NCBI GenBank assembly: GCA_937949525.1
Contig: CALEDT010000017.1
Coordinates: forward strand, 1-64,000
DNA from: an uncultured Burkholderiales bacterium
GTDB lineage: Bacteria > Pseudomonadota > Gammaproteobacteria > Burkholderiales > Thiobacillaceae
Reading direction: 5' to 3'
Length of the DNA: 64,000 nt
The first letter of the stretch is position 1. Each line of letters starts with the position of its first letter. A program made the position numbers and the translations under genes. Below the pieces are notes generated by a model. The model had not been told where the DNA came from. It saw nothing but the letters and a program-made list of their open reading frames with translations, and did not search any database. Shown piece after piece: positions 42,524 through 53,054 of the stretch.

Positions 42524-43297
42524 ATGTCCGAATTGACCGTTACCCGCATGCCCGCCGCGGCCGGCGTGGCCTGGATCCGTGCCGGTTGGAGCCTGTTCGT
42601 GCAGGCGCCGATCCAGTGGACCGGCATGACCGCACTGGTGTTTCTGACGCTGATGGCGTTGAGCCTGATTCCGCTGATCGGCGCTACCTTCGTGCAGGTG
42701 CTCTCACCGTTCATCGTCGCCGGTTACCTGGCCGCCAGCCGCGCCGGCAGCGCGGGTCAAACGATCAACTTCCTGTTCCTCGCCGCCGGCTGGCGCGAAG
42801 GGCGCGAGTCCATGCTGGTGATCGGCATCGTCTACATGCTCGGCACGGTGCTGACCTTCACGCTGGTCGGCTTCCTCACCGGCGGCGATCTCGCCACGCT
42901 GCTGCGCGAATCGCAGAACCCCGGCGCGTTGACGCCGGAACAGGCGGAACGGCTCATGGCCGGCGCGCTGCCGACGCTGGCACTCGGCACATTGCTGTTC
43001 GCGCCGTTGCTGATGGCCACCTGGTTCTCGCCCGGCCTGGCGATGTTCGAGCGCTTCCCGCCGGCACGCGCGATGTGGTGGAGCCTGTGGGCCTGCCTGG
43101 TGAACTGGCGGCCGGTGCTGACCTACAGCCTGCTGCTGGGCGTGATCGGCCTGGGCGCGGTGCTGATTCCGTTCGGCCTGGGTCTGCTGGTGTTCCTGCC
43201 GCTGACCTTGACCGCGACCTATGCCGCCTATCGCGACATCTTTCAGCCGGTGGTGGCCGATCCGCTGCCGGCGCGGATCGAGGAGGCCACCCCATGA
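42524..43297 (+). CDS. BPSS1780-type integral membrane protein
   Basis: This 257-residue protein has about five or six membrane helices (LVFLTLMALSLIPLIGATF, LVIGIVYMLGTVLTFTLVGF and others) and the opening VTRMPAAAGVAWIRAGWSLF that I associate with the BPSS1780 family. The function is unknown. It overlaps the following cytochrome-like gene by four bases (ATGA), so they are coupled. Confidence 0.85.
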   Translation: MSELTVTRMPAAAGVAWIRAGWSLFVQAPIQWTGMTALVFLTLMALSLIPLIGATFVQVLSPFIVAGYLAASRAGSAGQTINFLFLAAGWREGRESMLVIGIVYMLGTVLTFTLVGFLTGGDLATLLRESQNPGALTPEQAERLMAGALPTLALGTLLFAPLLMATWFSPGLAMFERFPPARAMWWSLWACLVNWRPVLTYSLLLGVIGLGAVLIPFGLGLLVFLPLTLTATYAAYRDIFQPVVADPLPARIEEATP

Positions 43298-43779
43298 AAT
43301 GGCCACTGTTGTGCGCCGCACTGACTCTGGCGCTGCCGGCGCAGGCCACGCCACCGGTACGCTTCGGTGACGCGCTGCACGCCAAGTTCCACCACGATCG
43401 CTGCCTGCAATGCCACCAGTTCAACAGCCGCGCGCATCAGGGCCGCGCGTTTCACTCGCATCGCGCGCGCTACCTGTGCGACAACTGCCACGCCCCGCGC
43501 CTCACCGGCCTGGCGCGCGGCGAGTGGATGGCGCCGGCCGACAAGTTCGACTACACCGGTCTGGACGCGCGCACCACCTGTCACCTGATCAAGCGCAACC
43601 TGGGCAGCGGTGACACCCGCCGGCTGATGCGCGAGCACCTGCTCGACGATGCGCGCATCCGCTGGTCGCTGGAGAGCGGCATGACACCCGCCGGCCGTTT
43701 TCCCACCGTACCGGGTGGCTACGAGGCCTGGGCGCGCGACGTCAAGGCCTGGATCGACGGCGGCATGATCTGCGATTGA
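43294..43779 (+). CDS. Small periplasmic multi-haem c-type cytochrome-like protein
   Basis: This 161-residue protein has a signal peptide (MKWPLLCAALTLALPAQA) and two CXXCH haem motifs (CLQCH, CDNCH); a further TTCHLIKR resembles an incomplete site. Its position between a membrane protein and a DsbD_2-type protein suggests an envelope redox role. No close family is recognised. It overlaps the upstream gene by four bases. Confidence 0.85.
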   Translation: MKWPLLCAALTLALPAQATPPVRFGDALHAKFHHDRCLQCHQFNSRAHQGRAFHSHRARYLCDNCHAPRLTGLARGEWMAPADKFDYTGLDARTTCHLIKRNLGSGDTRRLMREHLLDDARIRWSLESGMTPAGRFPTVPGGYEAWARDVKAWIDGGMICD

Positions 43780-43806
43780 CGCGGGTCTTCGCCCCGCGCT
43801 GCCGCC

Positions 43807-44469
43807 ATGCCCGAAATCTCCCTGCTCGCCGCGTTCCTCACCGGCCTGCTCGGCGGCGCGCACTGCGTCGGCATGTGCGGCGGCATCGTCACCGCCATGT
43901 CGTTCCAGCGGGGCGGCCGCCAGCCGTTTGCATTCCACATCGGCTACAGCGCCGGGCGGGTGCTCAGCTATACGGTGGCCGGCGCGCTCGCCGGCCTGGT
44001 CGGTTCGGCCGCCTTCCTGTCGCAGCATCTGTGGCCGTTGCAGCAGGGCCTGTACGTGCTGGCACAGGGGGTGCTGATCCTGCTCGGACTCTATCTGGCC
44101 GGCCTCGACCGCACCGTGCTGGTGCTGGAACGCGCCGGCGGCGCGCTGTGGCGGCGCATGCAGCCGCTGTTCGGCCGTCTGCTGCCGGTACGCGACGCGC
44201 GCCACGCGCTGGCCGCCGGCGTGCTGTGGGGCTGGCTGCCATGCGGACTGGTGTACAGCGTGCTGGTGATGGCGCTGGCATCCGGCGCCGCCGCCTCCGG
44301 TGCCCTGCTGCTGCTGGCCTTCGGCGCGGGCACCCTGCCCAACCTGCTGCTGATGGGCTGGGCGGCGGAACGTCTGCAACGGCTGACGCGGCGCGTCTGG
44401 GTACGCCGCGGCGCCGGTCTGCTGGTGGCGGCGATGGGAGTCTGGGGCTTGGCGCGGATGCTGCTCTGA
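43807..44469 (+). CDS. DsbD_2/TauE-SafE-type membrane protein with HC-x2-MC metal motif
   Basis: This 220-residue protein has six predicted membrane helices and the paired motifs GGAHCVGMCGG and GWLPCGLVYS found in the family often annotated 'sulfite exporter TauE/SafE' or CcoS-linked urease-accessory-like proteins. The Cys/Met/His pattern suits copper handling or thiol transfer for cytochrome assembly rather than sulfite export. It follows the cytochrome-like gene by 27 bp, which supports a role in haem-protein maturation. Confidence 0.9.
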   Translation: MPEISLLAAFLTGLLGGAHCVGMCGGIVTAMSFQRGGRQPFAFHIGYSAGRVLSYTVAGALAGLVGSAAFLSQHLWPLQQGLYVLAQGVLILLGLYLAGLDRTVLVLERAGGALWRRMQPLFGRLLPVRDARHALAAGVLWGWLPCGLVYSVLVMALASGAAASGALLLLAFGAGTLPNLLLMGWAAERLQRLTRRVWVRRGAGLLVAAMGVWGLARMLL

Positions 44470-44487
44470 GCGGCCGCCCGTGGTCAT

Positions 44488-44916
44488 TCAGGGCGCCGGA
44501 AAGCTGCGGCTGAACTCCAGCTTCAACGGCTTGCCCAGCACGTTGGCGCTGACCAGAAAGCGCAACGTGTTGGGCGCATCGATGCGGAACTCACCCACAT
44601 AACGCACGCTGTCGGCATCCTTCCGTTCGCGCATCGGGATGCTGGACAACTGGTTGCGCTGATCGATCGCACCGACGTACACCTGCCCCGGCACCGCTTC
44701 CATCTGGCCGTTGCGCCCCTTGCGCAGCAGCGTCACCTTGATCACCGCACGATCCGGCGCCACCGCGACGTTGTAACGGCGTACGGCATCCTCGGTCAGT
44801 TCGGTCGAGGGCAGCGCGATGCAGTGCATCTCCAGATTGCCGGCGCTGACGGTGGCATCGGCCTGCGCCGGCAGGGCAAACAGCAAGGCGAGCAGCAGCA
44901 GGTATCGGCGCGGCAT
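44488..44916 (-). CDS. DUF4426 family exported protein
   Basis: This 142-residue protein has a signal peptide ([19 protein letters not shown]) and the DUF4426 pattern ([24 protein letters not shown], then [11 protein letters not shown]). Its role is unknown. GAGGAGACC lies just upstream of ATG 44916; the same frame continues upstream without signal peptide or homology. It is convergent with the DsbD_2-type gene (18-bp gap). Confidence 0.9.
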   Translation of the reverse strand: MPRRYLLLLALLFALPAQADATVSAGNLEMHCIALPSTELTEDAVRRYNVAVAPDRAVIKVTLLRKGRNGQMEAVPGQVYVGAIDQRNQLSSIPMRERKDADSVRYVGEFRIDAPNTLRFLVSANVLGKPLKLEFSRSFPAP

Positions 44917-45046
44917 GGCGGTCTCCTCGAACGCGAATGGAATTATCACTATAGGCCCCGGCCATCGCGCGCGACGGCTCGGTGGGGACGAGGCCAATGA
45001 TAGACTTCGACCACTCGGTAGCCACTTGGTGAAAGCTTTACGTGTC

Positions 45047-46372
<1,326 letters not shown>

Positions 46373-46507
46373 CGCCAGCGCGCGCGGATGGTCCCCGGCG
46401 ACCGCGAAAAAATCCCTTATCCGCCAATAAAAAAACCCTAGCCCACGCCGCGCGCCGCCCCTGTAAAGTTCGCAAGTTTCTGATTTCCCTCATTGCCGGA
46501 GAACCCG

Positions 46508-48358
46508 ATGGCCAACCGTTCCACGCTCGAACCCAAAGTCGCCGCCGCCACCAGCGCCGATACCCTGTTCGCCCTCGCGCGCGAGTGCTTCGACGATCCG
46601 ACCGACATGGCCTACGCCAAGGATATCCTGACCAGCGCCGCCTTCACCGGCGCCGCCGACGCGCGCAAGGCGCTGGACAAGGTGGCGGGCGATGCCATGT
46701 TCACCAAGGATTTCGTCACGCTGGCGATCGGCTACAAGGCGCTGGGCGACGAAGCCAAGGCCAAGGAGATGCTGGGTCAGGGCGCCGATTTCGCCATGGA
46801 CGGCGGCGAGAAGGTATCCGTGGGCATGGGCCAGTGGCTGGCGCTGGCCGATGCCGCCGCGGCCGCCAAGGCGCTGGCCGGCGCGCTGAAGGAAGTATCG
46901 GCCACCGAGGAACTGTACGGTCTGGCCAACGTCGTGGCCGAACTGAACGACGCCGCGCTGTTCGGCCAGGTGATCGACAAGATCAAGACCAAGGCCGGCC
47001 GCGCCGCCGATTTCGCGCGTCTGGCCCGGACCATCGCCAAGGGGGGCGACACTGCCAAGGCCGTCGAGGTGATCAACGAGGGCGCGGCCAAGTATGGCAG
47101 CCCGGCCGATCTGATCGCGCTGTCCGGTGCCATGGCCGAGATCGACCCCGCCGCCGCCGCCGCGTTGTACGACAAGGCACTGGAATCGGCCAAGGATTTC
47201 ACCGCGTTGATGCAGGTGCTGGCCGCCGCCGCCGGCAACGCCGAGTTCACCAAGGCCGTGCTGGCCAAGGCCGGCGCCATCGCCACGGCCAGCGGCGAAC
47301 TGATCCAGTTGGCCGACGCCTATGCCGGTATCGGCGATGCCCAGGGTGTGGCCGACATGCTGACCAAAGCCGAAGAGTCGGTGGCCAACCTGGACGAGAT
47401 GCGCAAGGTAGTGGAAGCGGTAAACAAGCATGCCGCCGATGACGCCGCGCGCATCGAGCGCGTCGCCGGCAAGCTGGCCAAGCGCGAGGCCAACCAGGCC
47501 CAGTATGTGACGCTGCAGAACGAAGAAGCCAAGTGCACCACCATCAAGCAGTTGATCGCGCTGGCCGACCGCATCATGGCGGAGCTGGACGACGCCGCCT
47601 ACGCCGCCAAGGTGCTGGGCAAAGCCGAGGCGCAGATGCGCGAGGAAGGCGCGTTCCACTTCGCCCGCTTCAAGTCCCTGATCCTGGGCGTCGACCGTCT
47701 GGGCGACAAGGCCTGGCTCTCCAAGCTGCTCGACGAGAGCGTGGCCAACGCCAACGACTTCGTCTGGTTCCGCGAGATCGTCATGACTTGCGCCACGGAA
47801 CTGCGGGACGCCGACTACGGCCGCGCGCGTGCGCGCGCCTACATCGAGGGCCGCGCGCTGGGCGACAGCCCGTATGACTACACCAAGATGGCGGAGACGG
47901 TGCAGACCGCGCTGGGCGACGCCGCGCTGGCCGCGAAGCTGCTGGCCGACGCCGCCGCGCGTGCCAAGGATCACTATGCGCTGGCGCACATCGCCAAGCT
48001 GTATCGCGACATCGGCGACGGCGCGCAGGCCGATGCGCTGTTCGCCAAGGCCGTCGAAGCCTGCACCAACGGCGACCAGTGCGTGCAGCTCGCCACCCGT
48101 CTGAAGGCTTACGAACTGCCGCCGTCGGAGATCGCACCGCTGATGGACCGGTGTGGTGCCCGCCTCGCCAGCGCCAACGACAAGCTGCGCTGGGCCGAGG
48201 GCGTGGCCGATCTGTTGCTGGATGGCGCCTGGGCCGACCGGGCCTACGGCACCATCGCCGGCAGCTTCACCAGCGAAGCGGAGCGCAAGCGCTTTGCGTT
48301 GAGCCGGCAGTTGCGCACCGGCTACCGCTTCTTCGGGCCGGGCGTGCAGGCGCACTGA
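46508..48358 (+). CDS. Alanine-rich alpha-solenoid (TPR-like) protein of unknown function
   Basis: This 616-residue soluble protein has no signal peptide, membrane helix or catalytic motif. It is almost entirely helical and built from units of about 31-34 residues, for example starting at LYGLANVVAELNDAA, DFARLARTIAKGGDTA, DLIALSGAMAEIDPAA, ALMQVLAAAAGNAE and ELIQLADAYAGIGDA. The pattern resembles tetratricopeptide or Sel1 repeats, so it is probably a scaffold. It starts at ATG 46508 with GGAG upstream, 135 bp after hslU. The family is not one I recognise. Confidence 0.85.
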   Translation: MANRSTLEPKVAAATSADTLFALARECFDDPTDMAYAKDILTSAAFTGAADARKALDKVAGDAMFTKDFVTLAIGYKALGDEAKAKEMLGQGADFAMDGGEKVSVGMGQWLALADAAAAAKALAGALKEVSATEELYGLANVVAELNDAALFGQVIDKIKTKAGRAADFARLARTIAKGGDTAKAVEVINEGAAKYGSPADLIALSGAMAEIDPAAAAALYDKALESAKDFTALMQVLAAAAGNAEFTKAVLAKAGAIATASGELIQLADAYAGIGDAQGVADMLTKAEESVANLDEMRKVVEAVNKHAADDAARIERVAGKLAKREANQAQYVTLQNEEAKCTTIKQLIALADRIMAELDDAAYAAKVLGKAEAQMREEGAFHFARFKSLILGVDRLGDKAWLSKLLDESVANANDFVWFREIVMTCATELRDADYGRARARAYIEGRALGDSPYDYTKMAETVQTALGDAALAAKLLADAAARAKDHYALAHIAKLYRDIGDGAQADALFAKAVEACTNGDQCVQLATRLKAYELPPSEIAPLMDRCGARLASANDKLRWAEGVADLLLDGAWADRAYGTIAGSFTSEAERKRFALSRQLRTGYRFFGPGVQAH

Positions 48359-48448
48359 GCGGACGGGCAGGATACGGCAGCAAGGGCAACGGGAACCGGA
48401 ACGGCCTCAGCGCCGACTCAGGTAACCGTCTCCCCGTATCCCGCCGCC

Positions 48449-50074
48449 ATGTCCACCGCCCTGTTCCGCTGGTTCGACCGCAACATCCTGGAACTCGGCC
48501 GCGAGCTGCGGCTTTCCTACCTGCCGCCGCTGATGGTGTACTGCGCGGCGGGGGTGTCGGGGCTCACCGGCATCGTCGGTACCTTCTTCGTCAAGGAATA
48601 CCTGGGTCTGTCGGCCGCCTTCCTGGCCGCGCTGGGTTTCTGGGCGGGCATCCCGTGGGCGCTGAAGATGCCCATCGGCCACCTGGTCGACCTGATGTGG
48701 AAGCACAAGGCCGGACTGGTCTATCTGGGCGCCGGGCTGATCGCCGCCAGCCTACTGATCATGGTCGGCCTGATCGCGCAGCCGGACGCCATGCGCGCGG
48801 TGATGCCGATCGAAGCCTGGTTCGTGCTGTCCGTGCTGCTGTCACCGGTCGGCTACGTGATGCAGGACGCGGTGGCGGACGCGATGACCGTCGAGGCGGT
48901 GCCGCGCGTCGACGAACGGGGCCAACCGCTGGCGGCGGAAACCATCCGGCTGATGCACACCACGGTGCAGACCCTGGGCCGCGTCGCCATCATCGGCGGC
49001 AGCGTGCTGGTGGCGGTGGTCAACGTCGTGCTGTTCCAGGGCGTCGAGGCGCTGTCCCAGGAGGCCAAGGCGGACATCTACGCGCGCGTCTATCAGTACG
49101 CGCTGGTCATCCCGGCGCTGTCGGTGCTGGGCGTGCTGCTCGCCGGCCAGCTCAAGCGCCGTGCCGCGCGCCGGCTGCGCGCCGCCGGTCACGACGCCGC
49201 TAGCATCGCGCGCATGCTGCACGAGCCGGAGACCAGGACCGCGCCCAACTGGTGGATCCTGGGCGGCAGCGCATTGTTCGTCGCGGTCACCATCGGCGTG
49301 GGCCTGTCCGACCTGCGCTGGGGGCAGGAGATCATCTTCATCGGCTCGTTCGCGGTGATCGCCTTCATGATGTCCAGGCTGCTGCGCGAGTTGTCGCCGG
49401 AGGCGCGGCGCACGCTGCTCGGCACCGCCATCATCATCTTCGTCTACCGCGCCATGCCCGGACCCGGTGCCGGCTCGACCTGGTGGATGATCGACGAACT
49501 GGGCTTCGATCAGGCCTTTCTCGCCACGCTGTCGCTGATCGCCAGCAGCCTGACGCTGGTCGGCCTGTTCCTGTTCCGCCGCTTCATGGCGGAGCGCTCC
49601 ATCGCCTACATCGTGGTGTTTCTCACCATCGCCAGCACGCTGCTGTCGCTGCCCATCATCGGCATGTACCACGGCCTGCACGAATGGACCGCCGCGCGCA
49701 CCGGCGGCGTAGTGGACGCGCGTTTCATCGCCATCATCGACACCGCGCTGGAGTCGCCGCTCGGGCAGATCGCCATGGTGCCGATGCTGGCGTGGATCGC
49801 CAATTCCGCGCCCGCCCACCTGAAGGCGACCTTCTTCGCGGTGATGGCCTCGTTCACCAATCTGGCGCTATCGGCGGCGCAACTGGGCACCAAGTACCTG
49901 AACCAGATCTACACGGTGAGCCGCGAGGTGCGCGATGCCGCGACGGGCGCCGTCCAAGTGGCGGCGGATTACTCGGAACTGGGCCACCTGCTGGTGACCG
50001 TGACACTGCTGGGCCTCACGCTACCGCTGTTGGCCATCTGGCTGACCCGGCTGGCTCGGCTGCGCAGCGCCTGA
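48449..50074 (+). CDS. BT1-family (folate/biopterin transporter-like) membrane protein
   Basis: This 541-residue MFS-type protein has about 12 membrane helices and the BT1 signature region (FFVKEYLGLSAAFLAALGFW, LKMPIGHLVDLMW, SPVGYVMQDAVADAM). Plant and protozoan relatives carry folates and pterins; bacterial substrates are mostly untested. It stands alone between the solenoid protein and the convergent zinc operon. Confidence 0.85.
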   Translation: MSTALFRWFDRNILELGRELRLSYLPPLMVYCAAGVSGLTGIVGTFFVKEYLGLSAAFLAALGFWAGIPWALKMPIGHLVDLMWKHKAGLVYLGAGLIAASLLIMVGLIAQPDAMRAVMPIEAWFVLSVLLSPVGYVMQDAVADAMTVEAVPRVDERGQPLAAETIRLMHTTVQTLGRVAIIGGSVLVAVVNVVLFQGVEALSQEAKADIYARVYQYALVIPALSVLGVLLAGQLKRRAARRLRAAGHDAASIARMLHEPETRTAPNWWILGGSALFVAVTIGVGLSDLRWGQEIIFIGSFAVIAFMMSRLLRELSPEARRTLLGTAIIIFVYRAMPGPGAGSTWWMIDELGFDQAFLATLSLIASSLTLVGLFLFRRFMAERSIAYIVVFLTIASTLLSLPIIGMYHGLHEWTAARTGGVVDARFIAIIDTALESPLGQIAMVPMLAWIANSAPAHLKATFFAVMASFTNLALSAAQLGTKYLNQIYTVSREVRDAATGAVQVAADYSELGHLLVTVTLLGLTLPLLAIWLTRLARLRSA

Positions 50075-50102
50075 CCGTGTATCAGGGCGGCGGCGGCCGG
50101 CG

Positions 50103-50693
50103 TCAGCGCGGCGCCTTGTAGGGCGTCACCTCGGTGGCTTGCAGGCGATAACCGGACTTGCCCATGGGCGTGTCGGAGCGGCCGATGCCCAGCGTGCCGC
50201 TGACCCATACCGCCTCCATGGTACGCACGTTCTTCACCGGCTGGTTGGGCATGACGTGGATGATCTGGTTGGCCGGCGGCGGCGGTACGTGGATGCAGGC
50301 GCCGAAATAAGGCACCAGCAGGAATTCACGCAGCTCGCCGGGGCCGCCGTCGAGCGACACGACGAATCCGGGGATGCGCACGCGCTGGCCGTCCAGCGCA
50401 CGATTCACCGGCGCGGCATCCCAGGCCTTGCGCATCGCATCCAGCGCCGCCATGGCACGCGGATCGGCATCGTCCAGGCTGGCCAGATCCAGCCCCTTGA
50501 AAGCCGCGGACGGATCCCAGTCCGGCGGCAGCAGATCGTCCCAAGTGAGGGTGCGCACGCCGCTGCGGGCGGGTGCCGCCTTGGTCGCCGCCTGCGGCAG
50601 GCGGTCACCGACCTGGTAATCGGTCTTGCTGGCGACAACCGGGGTGGCGGACAACAGCGCGATCAGCAACAGGGGCAGGGATCGATTGGGCAT
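50103..50693 (-). CDS. DUF3299 exported protein, last gene of the metal-uptake operon
   Basis: This 196-residue protein has a signal peptide (MPNRSLPLLLIALLSATPVVA) and the DUF3299 core (VRIPGFVVSLDG, EFLLVPYFGACIHVPPPPANQIIHV). Family members are found with DUF2796 and an ABC transporter in the Zur-controlled zrg/zrm loci of Vibrio and Pseudomonas, as I recall. Here it lies 65 bp after the ABC-3 permease on the same strand, which fits that grouping. The conserved Cys-His region may bind metal. Confidence 0.9.
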   Translation of the reverse strand: MPNRSLPLLLIALLSATPVVASKTDYQVGDRLPQAATKAAPARSGVRTLTWDDLLPPDWDPSAAFKGLDLASLDDADPRAMAALDAMRKAWDAAPVNRALDGQRVRIPGFVVSLDGGPGELREFLLVPYFGACIHVPPPPANQIIHVMPNQPVKNVRTMEAVWVSGTLGIGRSDTPMGKSGYRLQATEVTPYKAPR

Positions 50694-50758
50694 GGTGGAC
50701 GATCGTGAGCGTGGGGCGTGGCCCGGTTATGACCGGAAACGGCGGCGTCGGTTGCGCA

Positions 50759-51556
50759 TTATCCGCGATTTCCAGGCTCGAATCGTTCACCGTGCCGGAC
50801 CCGGGGCAGCGCGGCGAGCACCACCAGCAGCGCGACCAGCACCGGCGCGAACGGCTGATCCAACCGCAACGCGATGGCAAACGCCAAACCATAGGCGGCG
50901 AGGCCGATGCCGGCGGCGAGCCACGCCGCGCGCCGCCAGTCCGGCGCCCGGCGGAAGGCGATCCAGGACGGCAGGAACACCAGCGCGAACGCGGCCATCA
51001 GGCCGAGCGTGGCGGTGGCCACGGCGATGGCCAGCGCCGCCAGCAGATCGAAGCCCAGATGCCAGCGCCAGGCGGGCAGACGGTTGGCGCGCTCGTACAG
51101 CGGAAACAGGCGCGCGCGCACCAGACGCGGCGTCAGCCGGGGCACCAGCAGCAGACCGCAGACGCACACCGCCAGCGCGATGCCCAACTCGCGTGCGCTG
51201 GCGAAATACAACTGACCTTCCACCACGGCGTGCGCCAGCGCCTCGCCCAGGCCGCTGTTGGCGGCGAGCAGCAACGTCGCCGCCCAGCCGGCCAGGATCA
51301 TCCAGGCGAAGGCGCTGTTGCCGCGCGCGCCGCTGAGGAACTTGATGGTGGCCGCCAGCACGGCGCCGAGCGGCGCGCCCAGCACCGCCGGCAGGTGCAG
51401 GGACAGACCGGCGAGCCCCGCCGCGCCGGCGAGATGAGCCAGGCCCAGCGCCGCCAGCCACTCGTCGCGCAGGCGCAGCAGGTTGCCGAGCAGCGGCAGC
51501 AACACGGCCAGCGGCAAACCGGCGAGGAAGGGGATCAGGAACAGGTGGTCGGGCAT
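50759..51556 (-). CDS. ABC-3 family (ZnuB-like) metal permease
   Basis: This 265-residue protein has about eight membrane helices and an arrangement like ZnuB/MntB permeases. It directly follows a ZnuC-like ATPase (10-bp gap) and a ZnuA/TroA-like binding protein. ATG 51556 (MPDHLFLIPFL) avoids a hydrophilic N-terminal extension. Zinc is the likely substrate by context; manganese is possible. Confidence 0.85.
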   Translation of the reverse strand: MPDHLFLIPFLAGLPLAVLLPLLGNLLRLRDEWLAALGLAHLAGAAGLAGLSLHLPAVLGAPLGAVLAATIKFLSGARGNSAFAWMILAGWAATLLLAANSGLGEALAHAVVEGQLYFASARELGIALAVCVCGLLLVPRLTPRLVRARLFPLYERANRLPAWRWHLGFDLLAALAIAVATATLGLMAAFALVFLPSWIAFRRAPDWRRAAWLAAGIGLAAYGLAFAIALRLDQPFAPVLVALLVVLAALPRVRHGERFEPGNRG

Positions 51557-51566
51557 CGGCCGGCCT

Positions 51567-52160
51567 TCACCGGGGCACCATCTCCACCACCCGCGCATCC
51601 AGTCGCCGCAGGAAAACACGGTCGTGGCTGACGATCAACACGCCGCGGCGTTCCCGCGCGGTGGTGATCTCCTCCACGGCGACATCGACATGCGTCTGAT
51701 CGAGGTGGTTGGTCGGCTCGTCCAGCAGCACCAGGTCGGCATCGCCGGCGATGCAGATCCACAGACACAGCAACTGGTATTCGCCGCCGCTGAGCCGATC
51801 GATGCGGCGGCCAAGGCAGGCCGCCAGGCGCGGCGGCGGCGTCAGCGCCCGCGCATCGAGCCAGGCCAGCAGCTCGCGACCGGATACCGGTGCTTGCGGA
51901 CGCTGCGGATTCTGCGCCAGATGACGCAGGCGCAACCCGGCGGCCAGCCACAGCGCGCCGGCATGGCGACGCGCGCTGCCGAGGATCGCCGCCAGCAAAG
52001 TGGACTTGCCGGCACCGTTGGGGCCGTGCAGGCCGACGATCTCGCCGCGCGCCAGTTCCAGGCTGCACGGCGGCGACAGCGGCCGGTCGTAGCCGGCCAC
52101 CAGTTCATCCAGGCACAGCAGGAGAGCGCCGCCGCCATGCCGGCTCGCATCGCACGTCAT
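51567..52160 (-). CDS. Short ZnuC-like ABC ATPase
   Basis: This 197-residue ATP-binding subunit has Walker A GPNGAGKST, signature LSGGE and Walker B ADLVLLDEPTNHLD, with the switch His in VSHDR. At 197 residues it is shorter than usual for ZnuC (about 250), lacking the C-terminal extension where zinc or regulatory sites often lie. The ATG overlaps the binding-protein stop by four bases. Confidence 0.9.
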   Translation of the reverse strand: MTCDASRHGGGALLLCLDELVAGYDRPLSPPCSLELARGEIVGLHGPNGAGKSTLLAAILGSARRHAGALWLAAGLRLRHLAQNPQRPQAPVSGRELLAWLDARALTPPPRLAACLGRRIDRLSGGEYQLLCLWICIAGDADLVLLDEPTNHLDQTHVDVAVEEITTARERRGVLIVSHDRVFLRRLDARVVEMVPR

Positions 52161-53044
52161 GCCGACGGTGAGGTCAGCGCCGTCACCCAGGCGTCGATCA
52201 CGCGGAAATAGTCCTCCGCGCGCGCGTCCGAGGACGGTTCCATCGGCACCACGTGACTGCTCCAACCGAGCAGTGCGGCCAACCGGTCGGCGGACTGCGC
52301 CGGTTGATAGGCCTGGCGCAGCACCACGCCGCGCCGACCGCGCAGTTCGCCGACCAGGCGTTCCAGGTGACCGGCACCGGGTGGCACGCCGGGCACCGGT
52401 TCCAGATAGCCCAACACCGGCACGCCCAAGCGCGCGAGCAGATAGTCGCCGTCGCGGTGGTACAGCACCGCGCCCGGCGCGCCGGCGAGGCGCGCCCGCC
52501 AGCCGGGCAGGCGCGCCTCGACGGCGCGGCCGAACGCCGCCGCGTTGGCGCGAAACGCGGCCGCCTCGCCCGGCCGCAGCCGCGCCAGGCGCTCGGCGAG
52601 CGCCTGGGCGATGGCCGCCATGCGCGCCGGATCGAGATTGACATGCGGGTTGCCCATGGGATGCACGTCGCCCCGGGCGCGGTCGGCGGGCTGGCCGGCG
52701 TCGAGCAGCGGCACCTGCGCCGCCGCCTCGAAATAGCCGGGACGGCCGGGCAGGATGCGGGGATTGGCGGCGCCGGCGATGGCCGCCGGCAACCAGCCCA
52801 CCTCCAGCTCGGCGCCCACCGCCACCACCAGTTCGGCGTCGCGCAGCGCACGCAGCATGGACGGGCGTGCCTGCAGGGCATGCGGGTCGCGGTCCGGTGG
52901 CGCCAGCACGGTCACCCGCACCGCATCGCCGCCGACCACGCGCGCCAGCATGCCCATGCTGGCGGTGGTGGCCGCGACCTCGAGGTGCGCCCGCGCCGTC
53001 AGTGGCAACAGCAAGCAGCACAGCAATATGCAGAATCGGCGCAT
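52157..53044 (-). CDS. ZnuA/TroA-like metal-binding periplasmic protein
   Basis: This 295-residue protein has a signal peptide (MRRFCILLCCLLLPLTARA). Metal-ligand candidates are the His in DPHALQARPS, the His in GNPHVNLDP, the His in VLYHRDGD and an acidic residue near the C-terminus. It lacks the long His-rich loop of many zinc-specific ZnuA proteins. It delivers metal to the ABC-3 transporter encoded just downstream. Confidence 0.88.
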   Translation of the reverse strand: MRRFCILLCCLLLPLTARAHLEVAATTASMGMLARVVGGDAVRVTVLAPPDRDPHALQARPSMLRALRDAELVVAVGAELEVGWLPAAIAGAANPRILPGRPGYFEAAAQVPLLDAGQPADRARGDVHPMGNPHVNLDPARMAAIAQALAERLARLRPGEAAAFRANAAAFGRAVEARLPGWRARLAGAPGAVLYHRDGDYLLARLGVPVLGYLEPVPGVPPGAGHLERLVGELRGRRGVVLRQAYQPAQSADRLAALLGWSSHVVPMEPSSDARAEDYFRVIDAWVTALTSPSA

Positions 53045-53054
53045 GTCCGTGTCC

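Noticed and set aside
46490-48355. 621-residue minus-strand frame opposite the solenoid protein
   Set aside because: Gly/Gln/His-rich antisense; the plus strand has a ribosome site and regular repeats. The regular repeat makes both strands look open.
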